A DNA stretch of 64,000 bases, taken from NCBI GenBank assembly GCA_047600805.1, contig JASGKG010000001.1, positions 248,001 to 312,000 on the forward strand. Direction: 5' to 3'. The notes beneath the pieces were generated by a model, which searched no databases, was not told the DNA's origin, and saw only the letters and a program-made list of their open reading frames with translations. Each line of letters begins with the position of its first letter. The stretch's first letter is position 1. Positions 1 through 8,700 of the stretch are shown here, one piece after another. Both the position numbers and the translations under genes were made by a program. The stretch comes from JADKHC01 sp047600805. Its GTDB lineage: Bacteria > Verrucomicrobiota > Verrucomicrobiia > Opitutales > Opitutaceae.

Positions 1-313
1 CATCTGGGAAAAACCCCTTGTCGGCGAGAACGGCGAACAACGCCTCGGCGCAATGTCCCTTGCTCTGCACGTAACGGTCCCGCTGGGGATCCGTAAACGT
101 GGCCGGCGAGACACGGAGTATCCGATTGTATAATACGTTCAGGATATCCGTGCACGAAAGGTCGCCTCCGGTGTGGCCGGCGCCGGCGTGCTTGATGATC
201 TCAATGATCTTGCGCCGGTAGCGGAGCGATTTGAGGGCGAGATGCTGGTCGTTCAGCATGAAGAAAGTAGCGAGCAGTGAGAAGCGGGTGGCGAGTAGGA
301 TGTGTGACGGCAT
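1..313 (-). CDS. Transketolase, N-terminal (thiamine-diphosphate binding) part, cut by window edge
   Basis: This open frame reads leftward off the window, so only about the first 104 residues are visible. After a short leader the protein carries HAGAGHTGGDLS followed by SKGHCAEALFAVLA, which matches the start of the transketolase pyrophosphate-binding domain (GHxGGxLS and SKGH motifs). The start at 313 is chosen because GGAG lies seven bases upstream of the ATG; an internal ATG at 259 gives a more typical N-terminus but has no ribosome binding site. It begins 18 bases after the isomerase-like gene ends, so the two are very probably one operon. Transketolases move two-carbon units between sugar phosphates. 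Whether this is a full-length or a split two-subunit enzyme cannot be seen here. Confidence 0.85.
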   Translation of the reverse strand, partial: MPSHILLATRFSLLATFFMLNDQHLALKSLRYRRKIIEIIKHAGAGHTGGDLSCTDILNVLYNRILRVSPATFTDPQRDRYVQSKGHCAEALFAVLADKGFFPD

Positions 314-331
314 GAAGCCGCTCCTTATTCA

Positions 332-1756
332 TCAAGCGTCGGGAGCTTCGTGATAATACGTTTCCCAACCAAGGTAAGTCTGGAAGGTTTCGGCGAGGAT
401 GTCGGCCGTGTGCGATGCGTTCATGACGACGTGGTGTTCGAAACCTTCGCGACACACATGGTGCATCAATTTTTGCAGTTTCGGCACGTGAGCGACGGCG
501 CGATTGCCGAAAGTCTTTAGTTCGTCATTGGTGAGTTGACCCTCACCGACGTATGCGCGCATGACACCGGCACAGTCGTCGGTCGTGATGCGACCATAAG
601 TGAGCGGAGCGGCCGTGGTGCGGCCGTCGAGCGCGCCCCAGGTGTTTTCGACGCCGAGAGTCGAGCCGAGAATCGGCGCATTGAGAATCTTCACGTCGGG
701 CAAGAAAGATTTCGCCCAGTTGCCGCAGTGGAACAGCACGCACTTGTTGTCGTCGGTGCCGTAGTTGTTGTTCCAATCGACCAGCGCGGAGGGCGTATTC
801 GAGGCGAGCTGCATCACGTACATCGTGAGCACGCCGGTGACATCGACTTCGCAGGCGCTGGGCAGCATCGCTTCGCTCATCATGCTCATGCTCGTGCAGA
901 CGTTGCAACCGTGGTTGGCTTGCAGCGAGGTCCAGCATTGAATGGCCGTGGCATCTAGTTGTTGAGCGGCGACAAAGTCGTCGAGCACCACGCCGAGGCG
1001 GGCCATCTGCGTGAGCTTGGCCGGGGGAACCGCGGTGGCGTTGGCGTAAGCCCGAATCTCGTCGACCTTTGCGACGACGCGCTTGTGCGTGGCTTCGAGT
1101 TTGCCCGCCTGGCCGAGCACTTCAGAAAGGTCGAGTGTGGTGACGCTGATGCCGTTTTTCTCGAGAATTTTCTCGCTGTAACGTACGGTGTTGAACGCGC
1201 CTGGACGCGCGCCGACGGCGCCGAGGCGCACGTTTTGCAAACCACGAACCACGCGACAAACACCAAGGAATTTTCGGAAGTCTGCGCGGAAGCTCGCGTC
1301 ACTCGGCCGGACGACGTGCTTGGTCGTGAGCGAGTAGGGGATGCCGGCCTGACGGAGATTATTGCAGACGGAAATTTTCCCGCAGAACGCATCGCGCCGG
1401 CGCACCACGTCGAGGCGGTCAAGATCGTCGGGATAACCCTGGACGAGCACGGGCACTTTGATGCCCGAAAGCTTCAGCGTATCGGCAACGCCTTTTTCGT
1501 CTCCGAAATTTGGAAGACAGACGAGCACGCCGGCGATCTCTTCGCGGTGCTTGCGAAACAAGTCTGCGCATTTGCGCGCTTCAGCGTGTGTTTCCACACC
1601 GCCGAGTTTTGAGTCTTCGGTGCCGAGCATGACGGCTTTTACGCCGAGCTCCGAAAATAATTTGGCTATATCGGCGCGAGCCTCCGTGACAAGGTGGTCC
1701 GGAAAGAAGTCGCGGTTGCCAAATATGACGCCGATTGAGAATTGGGTGGAACGCAT
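332..1756 (-). CDS. L-fucose/L-arabinose isomerase family protein
   Basis: A cytoplasmic protein of about 474 residues with the architecture of the fucose/arabinose isomerase superfamily: an N-terminal Rossmann-like half beginning FSIGVIFGNRDFFPD and a C-terminal half with the Cys-rich stretch NHGCNVCTSMSMMSEA and an acidic/His-rich region near the end. Family members interconvert aldoses and ketoses, usually with Mn2+. The ATG at 1756 is preferred over an upstream TTG at 1798, because homology begins directly after it. It is transcribed with the transketolase gene and divergently from an AraC regulator that probably controls both. The substrate cannot be read from sequence; the pectin/fucosidase context suggests a deoxy-hexose or a pentose released from pectin. 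Confidence 0.75.
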   Translation of the reverse strand: MRSTQFSIGVIFGNRDFFPDHLVTEARADIAKLFSELGVKAVMLGTEDSKLGGVETHAEARKCADLFRKHREEIAGVLVCLPNFGDEKGVADTLKLSGIKVPVLVQGYPDDLDRLDVVRRRDAFCGKISVCNNLRQAGIPYSLTTKHVVRPSDASFRADFRKFLGVCRVVRGLQNVRLGAVGARPGAFNTVRYSEKILEKNGISVTTLDLSEVLGQAGKLEATHKRVVAKVDEIRAYANATAVPPAKLTQMARLGVVLDDFVAAQQLDATAIQCWTSLQANHGCNVCTSMSMMSEAMLPSACEVDVTGVLTMYVMQLASNTPSALVDWNNNYGTDDNKCVLFHCGNWAKSFLPDVKILNAPILGSTLGVENTWGALDGRTTAAPLTYGRITTDDCAGVMRAYVGEGQLTNDELKTFGNRAVAHVPKLQKLMHHVCREGFEHHVVMNASHTADILAETFQTYLGWETYYHEAPDA

Positions 1757-1866
1757 GGTGCGGGTGGGTGGGGCCCAAAGAAGTTGGGGAAGCGCCAAAT
1801 ATAGTGTGACTTTTTACGCATTTCCTCTCAATTTACGGCGCTTTATTCCGGTATTCTAAGGTAGCT

Positions 1867-2736
1867 ATGGTATCTTTTGACCCCAATCGTCCCGACTTTG
1901 CACCGTATGGTTTGACCTGTGTGCGCTGGATGCCGTCCCCGATGAGACGCCCCGACCACCACAATGAGGTGGAGCTTAACCTGCTTGATTCAGGCTGGGT
2001 TACCTACCTTTTGGGCGGCCGGAAAATACAAGTGGAGGCGGGCCGTTTATCCGTTTTCTGGGCGGCTATCCCGCATCAGATTTTGGAATTTGGAACGAAG
2101 ACCGAGTACTACGTCGCCACGATCCCGTTTGCGTGGTTTTTGCAGTTCCAACTGCCCGACATCTTCGTGCAACCATTGCTTCGTGGTGAGCTTTTGAGCG
2201 AGCCCACGACCGAGAAACACAATTTGGACACTGCCCTCTTTAACCAATGGGAAGATGATTTGCGGCAAAAGCGGAAGGAGATGGCGCAGGTCGTGATGCT
2301 TGAAATGGAAGCGCGGCTGAAACGCATGGCGCTCAAACAACCGCAGACGGTGCGGCCGGCGCTCGTACAGAAACCAAAAGCCCGCGCGGTGGCTTTGCAT
2401 GACGGCGGTCTCAACAAAGTTGAGCAAATGGCCTGCCTGGTCGCGCAGCGGTACACTGAATCGCTCACTGTCGACCAAATCGGCGCGGAAGTGGGCTTGC
2501 ACCCCAACTACGCGATGAGCCTTTTTAAGAAGACGTTCGGCACAACGTTGATCGACTACCTAACGCACCACCGCATCTCGCACGCGCAACGCTTGCTGGC
2601 GACGACTGACCGGAAAATCGTCGATATTGCGTTCAACTCCGGGTTCAACTCGATCAGTCGCTTCAACGAAGCGTTCCGCCGTGCCTGCGGATGTTCTCCT
2701 CGGGAATATCGCCTGCGACACGAGCTGGCGGAATAG
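1867..2736 (+). CDS. AraC family transcriptional regulator
   Basis: The 289-residue protein has an N-terminal cupin-like ligand-binding region (roughly residues 20-110) and a C-terminal pair of helix-turn-helix motifs (about residues 185-285). The second HTH has the AraC signature, with IVDIAFNSGFNSISRFNEAF followed by CGCSPREYR. It most likely senses a sugar and activates the divergent isomerase/transketolase operon and/or the rightward pectinase genes. About 110 bases separate it from the divergent start, enough for a shared control region, though no clear operator repeat stands out there. The ATG at 1867 is the natural start. Confidence 0.9.
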   Translation: MVSFDPNRPDFAPYGLTCVRWMPSPMRRPDHHNEVELNLLDSGWVTYLLGGRKIQVEAGRLSVFWAAIPHQILEFGTKTEYYVATIPFAWFLQFQLPDIFVQPLLRGELLSEPTTEKHNLDTALFNQWEDDLRQKRKEMAQVVMLEMEARLKRMALKQPQTVRPALVQKPKARAVALHDGGLNKVEQMACLVAQRYTESLTVDQIGAEVGLHPNYAMSLFKKTFGTTLIDYLTHHRISHAQRLLATTDRKIVDIAFNSGFNSISRFNEAFRRACGCSPREYRLRHELAE

Positions 2737-2778
2737 CCGAATTACCCCTTTTGATTAGTTTATCGTAAACCCTTTCCC

Positions 2779-4680
2779 ATGCCACTCGTTCGTTTTTCAG
2801 CGAAGAAAAATCTGTGTTTGTTTTCCGTGGTTTTGCTTTCGATATTTGCCGCGCCGGTGCCCGCCGCGGAGTTTTGGGTTTCCCCGGACGGGAGGGACAC
2901 GAACGTCGGAACGCAAGAAAGCCCCTTGGCGACGGCGTTTGCTGCGCTGCGGAAGGCACGTGAACTACGTCGCTTGTCGCCGTCCGCACCCGAAGGCGGA
3001 GTGCGAATCATTTTGCGAGGCGGTAGCTATTGGTTAGATCAGCCGTTGATTGTCAGGCCGGAAGATTCCGGAACAGCCGCAAGCCCGACCACGATCGAAG
3101 CCGCATCGGGTGAAAGGCCCGTCCTCCGCGGCGGAGTTCCGATCGCCGGCTGGCGGCTCGAAGCATCCATCGAAAAATTGCCGGCGAGCGCAGCGGGAAA
3201 AGTTTGGAGTGCGCCCGTGCCGGTGTTTAACGGCCGCGCTTTGGAGTTTCGTCAGCTTTGGGTCGGAAATCGGAAGGCGATTCGCGCTCGTACTCCGAAC
3301 GGGAGCACGATGGACCATCTACTCTCATGGGACCGAGAGAAAGAAGTCGCTGGAATTCAAGCTTCTCTGGCCCCAGGGCTGCCGAAAATGGAAGGTGTGG
3401 AAATGGTTATCGCGCAGCAATGGGCAGTGGCCTTTCTGCGTTTGCGTTCGGTGCGCACCGAAGGAGAGCAGACTTTAGTTTCCTTTCACCAGCCGGAAAG
3501 CCGGATCGAATTCGAGCATCCCTGGCCGCAACCAATCTTGAAAAATGAAGGTGGCAGCGGGGCGTTCTTTCTCGTGAATGCGCTCGAATTTCTGGACGAG
3601 CCCGGCGAGTGGTACCTCGATCAGAAAGCAGGCCGTGTTTACTATTGGCCGCGTGAGGGAGAGGAATTGGCTCAAGTTCCTGTGATCGCGCCCGCGCTGG
3701 AGTCGCTTGTGGAGATTGCAGGCACGTTGGACCGGCCCGTGCACCACGTCCAGTTTCGCGGAATCGCGTTTCAAAACACCACGTGGTTGCGGCCTTCGTT
3801 CGCGGGACACGTTCCGTTGCAGGCGGGCTTCTATATTACAGAAGCCTACAAGCTGAAGCCGAAAGGCACACCGGACTGGCGCAGCCTCGACAACCAAACT
3901 TGGACAGGCCGTCCTGCCGCAGGCGTTGTTGTGAGTGGCGCGCAGGAAATCCGTTTTGAGCGTTGTCGTTTCGAGCACATGGCCATGTCAGGTCTCGATT
4001 TTGTATCCGGTACGCAGGACAACGTCGTAGAGGGCTGCCTTTTTCGCGACATCGGTAACAATGCCATCCAGATAGGCTCCTTTCAGGGCGGCGGTATCGA
4101 GAGTCATCTTCCCTATAGCCCACAAGATGAGCGTGAAATTTGTGCGCGGCTGCGTGTTTCGAACAACTTCATCAACGACGCTGCGAACGAAGATTGGGGC
4201 GGCGTGGCCATCATGGCCGGCTACGTGCGAGATACTAGCATCGTTCACAACGAGATTTCCGACACGTCATATATGGGTGTAAGCGTCGGCTGGGGATGGA
4301 CGCGCACGCCCAACGTGATGCGTCACAATTTGGTCCACGCAAACCGCTTTGATCGGGTTTGCACCCGGATGTGTGATGACGCGGCGATCTACACGCTTTC
4401 GGCTCAGCCCGGCACAGTCGTGAGCGAAAACGTGATCTCTGAAATCAAGATGAGCCCCTACGTGGACCGACCCGACCATTGGTTTTATCTCTATACAGAT
4501 GAAGGCTCGTCGTTTATTACCGTGCGTGACAACTGGTGCCCTGAACCGAAGTTTCTTCAAAACGCGAACGGCCCGGGGAACGTTTGGGAAAACAACGGCC
4601 CCCAAGTAGCCGAGAAAATTAGGAATGCTGCTGGTCTAGAGGCGGCCTATCAGGACTTACGGGCCGAGCCGTATTATTAA
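2779..4680 (+). CDS. Secreted right-handed beta-helix protein, GH141-like
   Basis: The 633-residue protein begins with a signal peptide (residues 1 to about 30, ending PVPAAEF) and continues with EFWVSPDGRDTNVGT, a common opening of secreted parallel beta-helix proteins. Later parts contain the repeated short beta-strand/Asn-ladder pattern of pectate-lyase-like folds, for example in the region around residues 370-540. Overall order and length resemble glycoside hydrolase family 141, whose described members include alpha-L-fucosidase and xylanase activities; this assignment is inference from architecture. It starts 42 bases after the AraC gene and is probably part of the regulated locus. Expected to be periplasmic or exported. 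Confidence 0.65.
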   Translation: MPLVRFSAKKNLCLFSVVLLSIFAAPVPAAEFWVSPDGRDTNVGTQESPLATAFAALRKARELRRLSPSAPEGGVRIILRGGSYWLDQPLIVRPEDSGTAASPTTIEAASGERPVLRGGVPIAGWRLEASIEKLPASAAGKVWSAPVPVFNGRALEFRQLWVGNRKAIRARTPNGSTMDHLLSWDREKEVAGIQASLAPGLPKMEGVEMVIAQQWAVAFLRLRSVRTEGEQTLVSFHQPESRIEFEHPWPQPILKNEGGSGAFFLVNALEFLDEPGEWYLDQKAGRVYYWPREGEELAQVPVIAPALESLVEIAGTLDRPVHHVQFRGIAFQNTTWLRPSFAGHVPLQAGFYITEAYKLKPKGTPDWRSLDNQTWTGRPAAGVVVSGAQEIRFERCRFEHMAMSGLDFVSGTQDNVVEGCLFRDIGNNAIQIGSFQGGGIESHLPYSPQDEREICARLRVSNNFINDAANEDWGGVAIMAGYVRDTSIVHNEISDTSYMGVSVGWGWTRTPNVMRHNLVHANRFDRVCTRMCDDAAIYTLSAQPGTVVSENVISEIKMSPYVDRPDHWFYLYTDEGSSFITVRDNWCPEPKFLQNANGPGNVWENNGPQVAEKIRNAAGLEAAYQDLRAEPYY

Positions 4681-4724
4681 GAACTTGCGAAAATCGGGCA
4701 GAAGTTACCCTGATCGACCTTAGG

Positions 4725-4744
4725 ATACTGGAGCTTTCCAGTAT
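4725..4744. repeat. Perfect 8-bp inverted repeat upstream of the TonB receptor gene
   Basis: ATACTGGA and TCCAGTAT are separated by four bases in the 235-base gap between the GH141-like gene and the TonB receptor gene. No T-run follows, so it is a poor terminator; it could be an operator or a leader hairpin. A second imperfect stem (CTCGCA at 4850-4855 with TGCGAG at 4876-4881) lies closer to the receptor start. Confidence 0.45.
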
Positions 4745-4915
4745 AAACCCGGGAGAATCCCGCAAAACGTAGGTATATTATCAAGTCCAGACTTCTTACT
4801 ACCTGTTAGAGCCCCGCCCTCCGTTCCCCCCCAAAGAAAAAGTATCCGACTCGCACGCCCCGGTTATGGTGCGCCTGCGAGCGAAACTATTCCCTCCACC
4901 AAACACCAATCCAAT

Positions 4916-7900
4916 ATGAGCCACCAAAATCCCCGAACTACTCGCTGCCTGCCTCAAGCAAGTGGTTTCCTCCGTAGTGCCCTGCTGCTATGCATGGCGA
5001 TAATCCTTGGTTTAACCACCCAGTTAGCCCGTGCGGCTGAGACCGGCACGATCGATGGTCGTGTGCTCAATTTGAGCAACGGTCGCTACCTCAGCAAGGC
5101 ATTGGTTCGGGTGAGCGGCACCAATATAGAGACCCTCACCAATGACTTTGGTGAGTTCGAATTGTATAATGTTCCGGTTGGCAAGGTCACTGTCACCGCG
5201 ACGTTCGCCGGCCAGGAGCCTAAGTCAGTAGAGGTGACGGTGATCGCTGGAAAATCCGTTAGCCAAGACATTGGCTTGAACCAAGCCAAGACCGTTACGG
5301 AAGACGGAACCATCGTTCTTGATCAATACGTTGTTTCTCAGGAGCGGTTCAAGAATGCCGCGGAAATTGCAGTTAACGAAGAGCGTCGCTCTCCCGTGAT
5401 GAAGAACGTCGTCGCAGCAGACGCTTTCGGCGATATACCTGGCGGCAACGTGGGTGAGTTCGTCAAGTTCATGCCTGGCGTTCTCGTTTCGTACGGATCC
5501 TACGGTGGATCCCAGAACGGCTATAACGAGAATGAAGCCACGGGCGTGTCGGTCCGCGGTTTCGACTCGGCCGACACCAGTATCACGATCGACGGCATGC
5601 CCGTTTCAAATGCTTATCCGGGCAGCATGACGCGCCAGATTGGTCTTGATATGATGTCGATTAACAACGCGTCTCGCGTTGAACTCATTAAGGTTCCGAC
5701 GCCCGATATGCCTGCGAACTCGATTGGCGGTCAGGTTAATCTCGTTACAAAAAGCGCGTTTGAATATTCCCGCCCCGTCTTTGACTTTCGAGTATTCTTT
5801 GAAGGCAATTCCGAAGCCCTCACCACGAACAAAACGCCGGGTCCAGCAAATAAGAAAACCTACAAAATTACTCCCTCGGGCGACTTTACCGTGGCTGTTC
5901 CCATCAACAGCAAAATCGGTTTCTCTGTAACGGGAGCTTACGAAAAGCAATGGAACCCGAACTATAAGATCGACCCAACGTGGATCTCTCAAAGCCCCAG
6001 TACGAGCAATCGAGTCTTTAATGCGGACAATGGTGGTGCGGAGGTTTCCATTAGCCAGCCGTATCTACAACGTGTTAAGGTAAACGACACGTCGTCCATT
6101 ACGGAGCGCTATTCGGGAAATATCAAAGTCGACCTGCGTCCGTTCCCGGGCAGCACGGTAGCGGTCAATTTCCAAGTAAGCACAGTTGACTCTGTCGAGT
6201 CCTCGCGGCAGTTGGATTTCCGTCTGCAGACCAGCAATACTGTGGCTGCCGGCCGGCCCACGAGGTGGGGTAGCTACTACACGATCGGTGGCACCGCACA
6301 AAATCAAATTAGCCAAGGCGTCACCGATCGCGACAAGCACGCTCTGACGAAGAGCCTCTCTTTGATTTGGAACTATCAGCGCGGCCCTTGGGATGTAAGC
6401 TTGGCTGGTTCCCGATCACGTTCCGACAGCCGTTACGATGACGAAAAGAACGGCCATTTCTCGGGCGTCGACGGTCTGAACATGGGTGGCTTGGGGAGCG
6501 CTCGGTTCGATTACTTCGCCGATGCGGTTCCTGTTAAGTTTACTGCTCGAAATACTGCTGATACGGCTGACATTGACTACACCAACTTGGACAACTGGAC
6601 CGGTAACGTAGATATGAAGGCTAAGTCGGGTGAAGCCTATTCTCGTGACGTCGTCGATTTGATGAAATTCGACGTAAAGCGCGATTTGGACTTTTTGCCT
6701 GGTTCGGGAACGTACTATCAGTTGGCCTTGAAAGCCGGTGTTCGTCGAGACCGATCGGAAAAAGAAAAATGGGGTCGTGGTACAAACTTTTATCGTGCGT
6801 TCAACGGCAGCACCAATTTCCGTCCTGCTGCCTTTAGAGACGATATCTATAAGGTGAGCCCGGGCTGGGGACTGGCTCCTCAAGAATGGGTTGACCCTTA
6901 TAAATTCTACGCTTGGGGCCTAACCAATCAGGCGTTTGTTGATACCAACGCTGTTTTCGCAGGCGATCTAGCCGGCTGGCAATCATTGGTGCCCGGTTTT
7001 AATGCTACCCGCACAAGCCCTACCTCTAACACAGTCGGCACTGTGGAAGCGGCGGCTGTCAACAACTACGGATCTCAAGCTGGGCAGAATAAAGATATCG
7101 TTGAAACCCGTGATGCTTGGTATGCTCAGTTTGAAGGTAAAGCCCTCAAGAACCGGCTCAACTTTGTGGCAGGTCTTCGTCAAGAAACGAATAAACGTAG
7201 TGGATTTGGCCCTAGACAGAGCAGTTCGTGGAATTTCGTTAAAAACTCCGACGGCACGATTTGGCGCGACTCCACCTATACGACAGGCGTTCGATTCGAC
7301 CAAACCAACGGCGTACTTTTCGCGAACACCGCGGCCGGTCTCGCGCTACGGAATACGCTGACCTCTCAAGGCGTGTCGTTCCCGGATCATGTCATCACGT
7401 CAGGCATGCTGGAAGGCAAAATCATGCAGCAGCAGCAAAAACAGCGCGTATCTGCGAAGGTCAATGGGGATCCTTCTTACACTATCAGCACTGCCTACGA
7501 TATCACAGATCAGCTCGTCGCGCGCGTTGCTTACTCGCGTTCTTTCGGACAAATCTCCCTGGAAGATGGTGTCAACGGACTGATCACCGGTGGCAGCAAT
7601 TACACGATCAGCGAAGAGACTAATGTCGACGGTAACGCCGCGGATAACTCGAAAGGTACCATTCAAGTGGCGAATCCCAATCTCCGCCCGTGGGATTCCA
7701 CCAATTGGGATTTTGGCCTGGCTTATTACACAAAAACGGGCGGCAAGCTTTCGGTGTCTTATTATACGAAGACAGTGAAAGACTTTCAGCAGGACTATTA
7801 CGTTTATAGGAACACCAGCCCACAGACGTTTAATTCCATTTTGGATTCGCTGGGTATCAGCCCGGATGAAAACGACAGCTGGAATGCGTGGCGCCTAAAA

Positions 7901-8479
7901 ACGACCGTCAATGGTAGCGGAACACAAAAGACATCTGGCTACGAACTAGAGCTGAATCAGAACTTTGGCTTCCTGGGTACTTGGGGTAAACGCCTCACAG
8001 CGTTTGCCAGCTTCACTAAGAAAAACCTCGCAAATCCAACTACTCCCGAACCTCTGGTCACGTATAATTCAACGACCGGTACATACACCACCACCACTAT
8101 TAATCAGTCGTCAGTACCTAAATCGGCTGACCGTTTTGCCGGTGGTGGCATCAACTTCTCGTACAATCGGTTCTCGTTGACGACGAAGATGACCTATCGC
8201 AATCAGAACGAGAAAAGCCGCGCAGATATCACAGCTCTGAGCGGAGGAGTAACCAACTTCCTCCGGCGCTATGAAGATGCTGAAACGCGTGTAGATCTAA
8301 GCATGAGTTATCAGCTCACCGAGAAATATTCCATCTTCGTGTATGGTCGTGACATCACCAATAAGGGGCGTGATGAACACTTCCACGATGATCTGGGACT
8401 GTATCCGGACTATGCAAGCCCGGCCAGCCGCAAGAAGTTTGGTATTTCTTGCACCGCCGGTATCAAGGGTTCGTTCTAA
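4916..8479 (+). CDS. TonB-dependent outer-membrane receptor
   Basis: At 1187 residues this is in the range of large TonB-dependent transporters. It has a signal peptide (about residues 1-41), a carboxypeptidase-regulatory-like domain (about 42-130), a plug domain (about 155-275, with VSVRGFDSADTSITIDGMP and GGQVNLVTKSAF) and a long beta-barrel ending in phenylalanine, as expected for BAM-assembled barrels. It would import ligands too big for porins, energised by TonB/ExbBD encoded elsewhere. Position between a GH141-like gene and the pectinase run suggests an oligosaccharide, not iron, as ligand; this is inference. No SusD-like partner is next to it, as is common in Verrucomicrobiota. A strong terminator follows directly. 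Confidence 0.92.
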   Translation: MSHQNPRTTRCLPQASGFLRSALLLCMAIILGLTTQLARAAETGTIDGRVLNLSNGRYLSKALVRVSGTNIETLTNDFGEFELYNVPVGKVTVTATFAGQEPKSVEVTVIAGKSVSQDIGLNQAKTVTEDGTIVLDQYVVSQERFKNAAEIAVNEERRSPVMKNVVAADAFGDIPGGNVGEFVKFMPGVLVSYGSYGGSQNGYNENEATGVSVRGFDSADTSITIDGMPVSNAYPGSMTRQIGLDMMSINNASRVELIKVPTPDMPANSIGGQVNLVTKSAFEYSRPVFDFRVFFEGNSEALTTNKTPGPANKKTYKITPSGDFTVAVPINSKIGFSVTGAYEKQWNPNYKIDPTWISQSPSTSNRVFNADNGGAEVSISQPYLQRVKVNDTSSITERYSGNIKVDLRPFPGSTVAVNFQVSTVDSVESSRQLDFRLQTSNTVAAGRPTRWGSYYTIGGTAQNQISQGVTDRDKHALTKSLSLIWNYQRGPWDVSLAGSRSRSDSRYDDEKNGHFSGVDGLNMGGLGSARFDYFADAVPVKFTARNTADTADIDYTNLDNWTGNVDMKAKSGEAYSRDVVDLMKFDVKRDLDFLPGSGTYYQLALKAGVRRDRSEKEKWGRGTNFYRAFNGSTNFRPAAFRDDIYKVSPGWGLAPQEWVDPYKFYAWGLTNQAFVDTNAVFAGDLAGWQSLVPGFNATRTSPTSNTVGTVEAAAVNNYGSQAGQNKDIVETRDAWYAQFEGKALKNRLNFVAGLRQETNKRSGFGPRQSSSWNFVKNSDGTIWRDSTYTTGVRFDQTNGVLFANTAAGLALRNTLTSQGVSFPDHVITSGMLEGKIMQQQQKQRVSAKVNGDPSYTISTAYDITDQLVARVAYSRSFGQISLEDGVNGLITGGSNYTISEETNVDGNAADNSKGTIQVANPNLRPWDSTNWDFGLAYYTKTGGKLSVSYYTKTVKDFQQDYYVYRNTSPQTFNSILDSLGISPDENDSWNAWRLKTTVNGSGTQKTSGYELELNQNFGFLGTWGKRLTAFASFTKKNLANPTTPEPLVTYNSTTGTYTTTTINQSSVPKSADRFAGGGINFSYNRFSLTTKMTYRNQNEKSRADITALSGGVTNFLRRYEDAETRVDLSMSYQLTEKYSIFVYGRDITNKGRDEHFHDDLGLYPDYASPASRKKFGISCTAGIKGSF

Positions 8480-8504
8480 ACCAGAATATTATTTATAGTA
8501 TCGC

Positions 8505-8537
8505 AGCCCGGTTGGCACGAAGCCAATCGGGCTTTTT
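8505..8537 (+). terminator. Rho-independent terminator after the TonB receptor gene
   Basis: A 12-bp stem (AGCCCGGTTGGC with GCCAATCGGGCT, one G-T wobble) with a five-base loop ends in TTTTT. It lies 25 bases after the receptor stop codon. Confidence 0.92.
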
Positions 8538-8700
8538 GCGTGAGGACCGCTGCAAAACATAGATGCGCATCAGTGGGCGATTTCACACGTCACAGATGGA
8601 CGAAGCAGTGCCCCGCTTGCTAATAAAACATCTAGGTTCTGTTCACATTTAGCCGATCGAACGGCTGGACACGGCGATCACATTCGGGATTCCTATTTAA

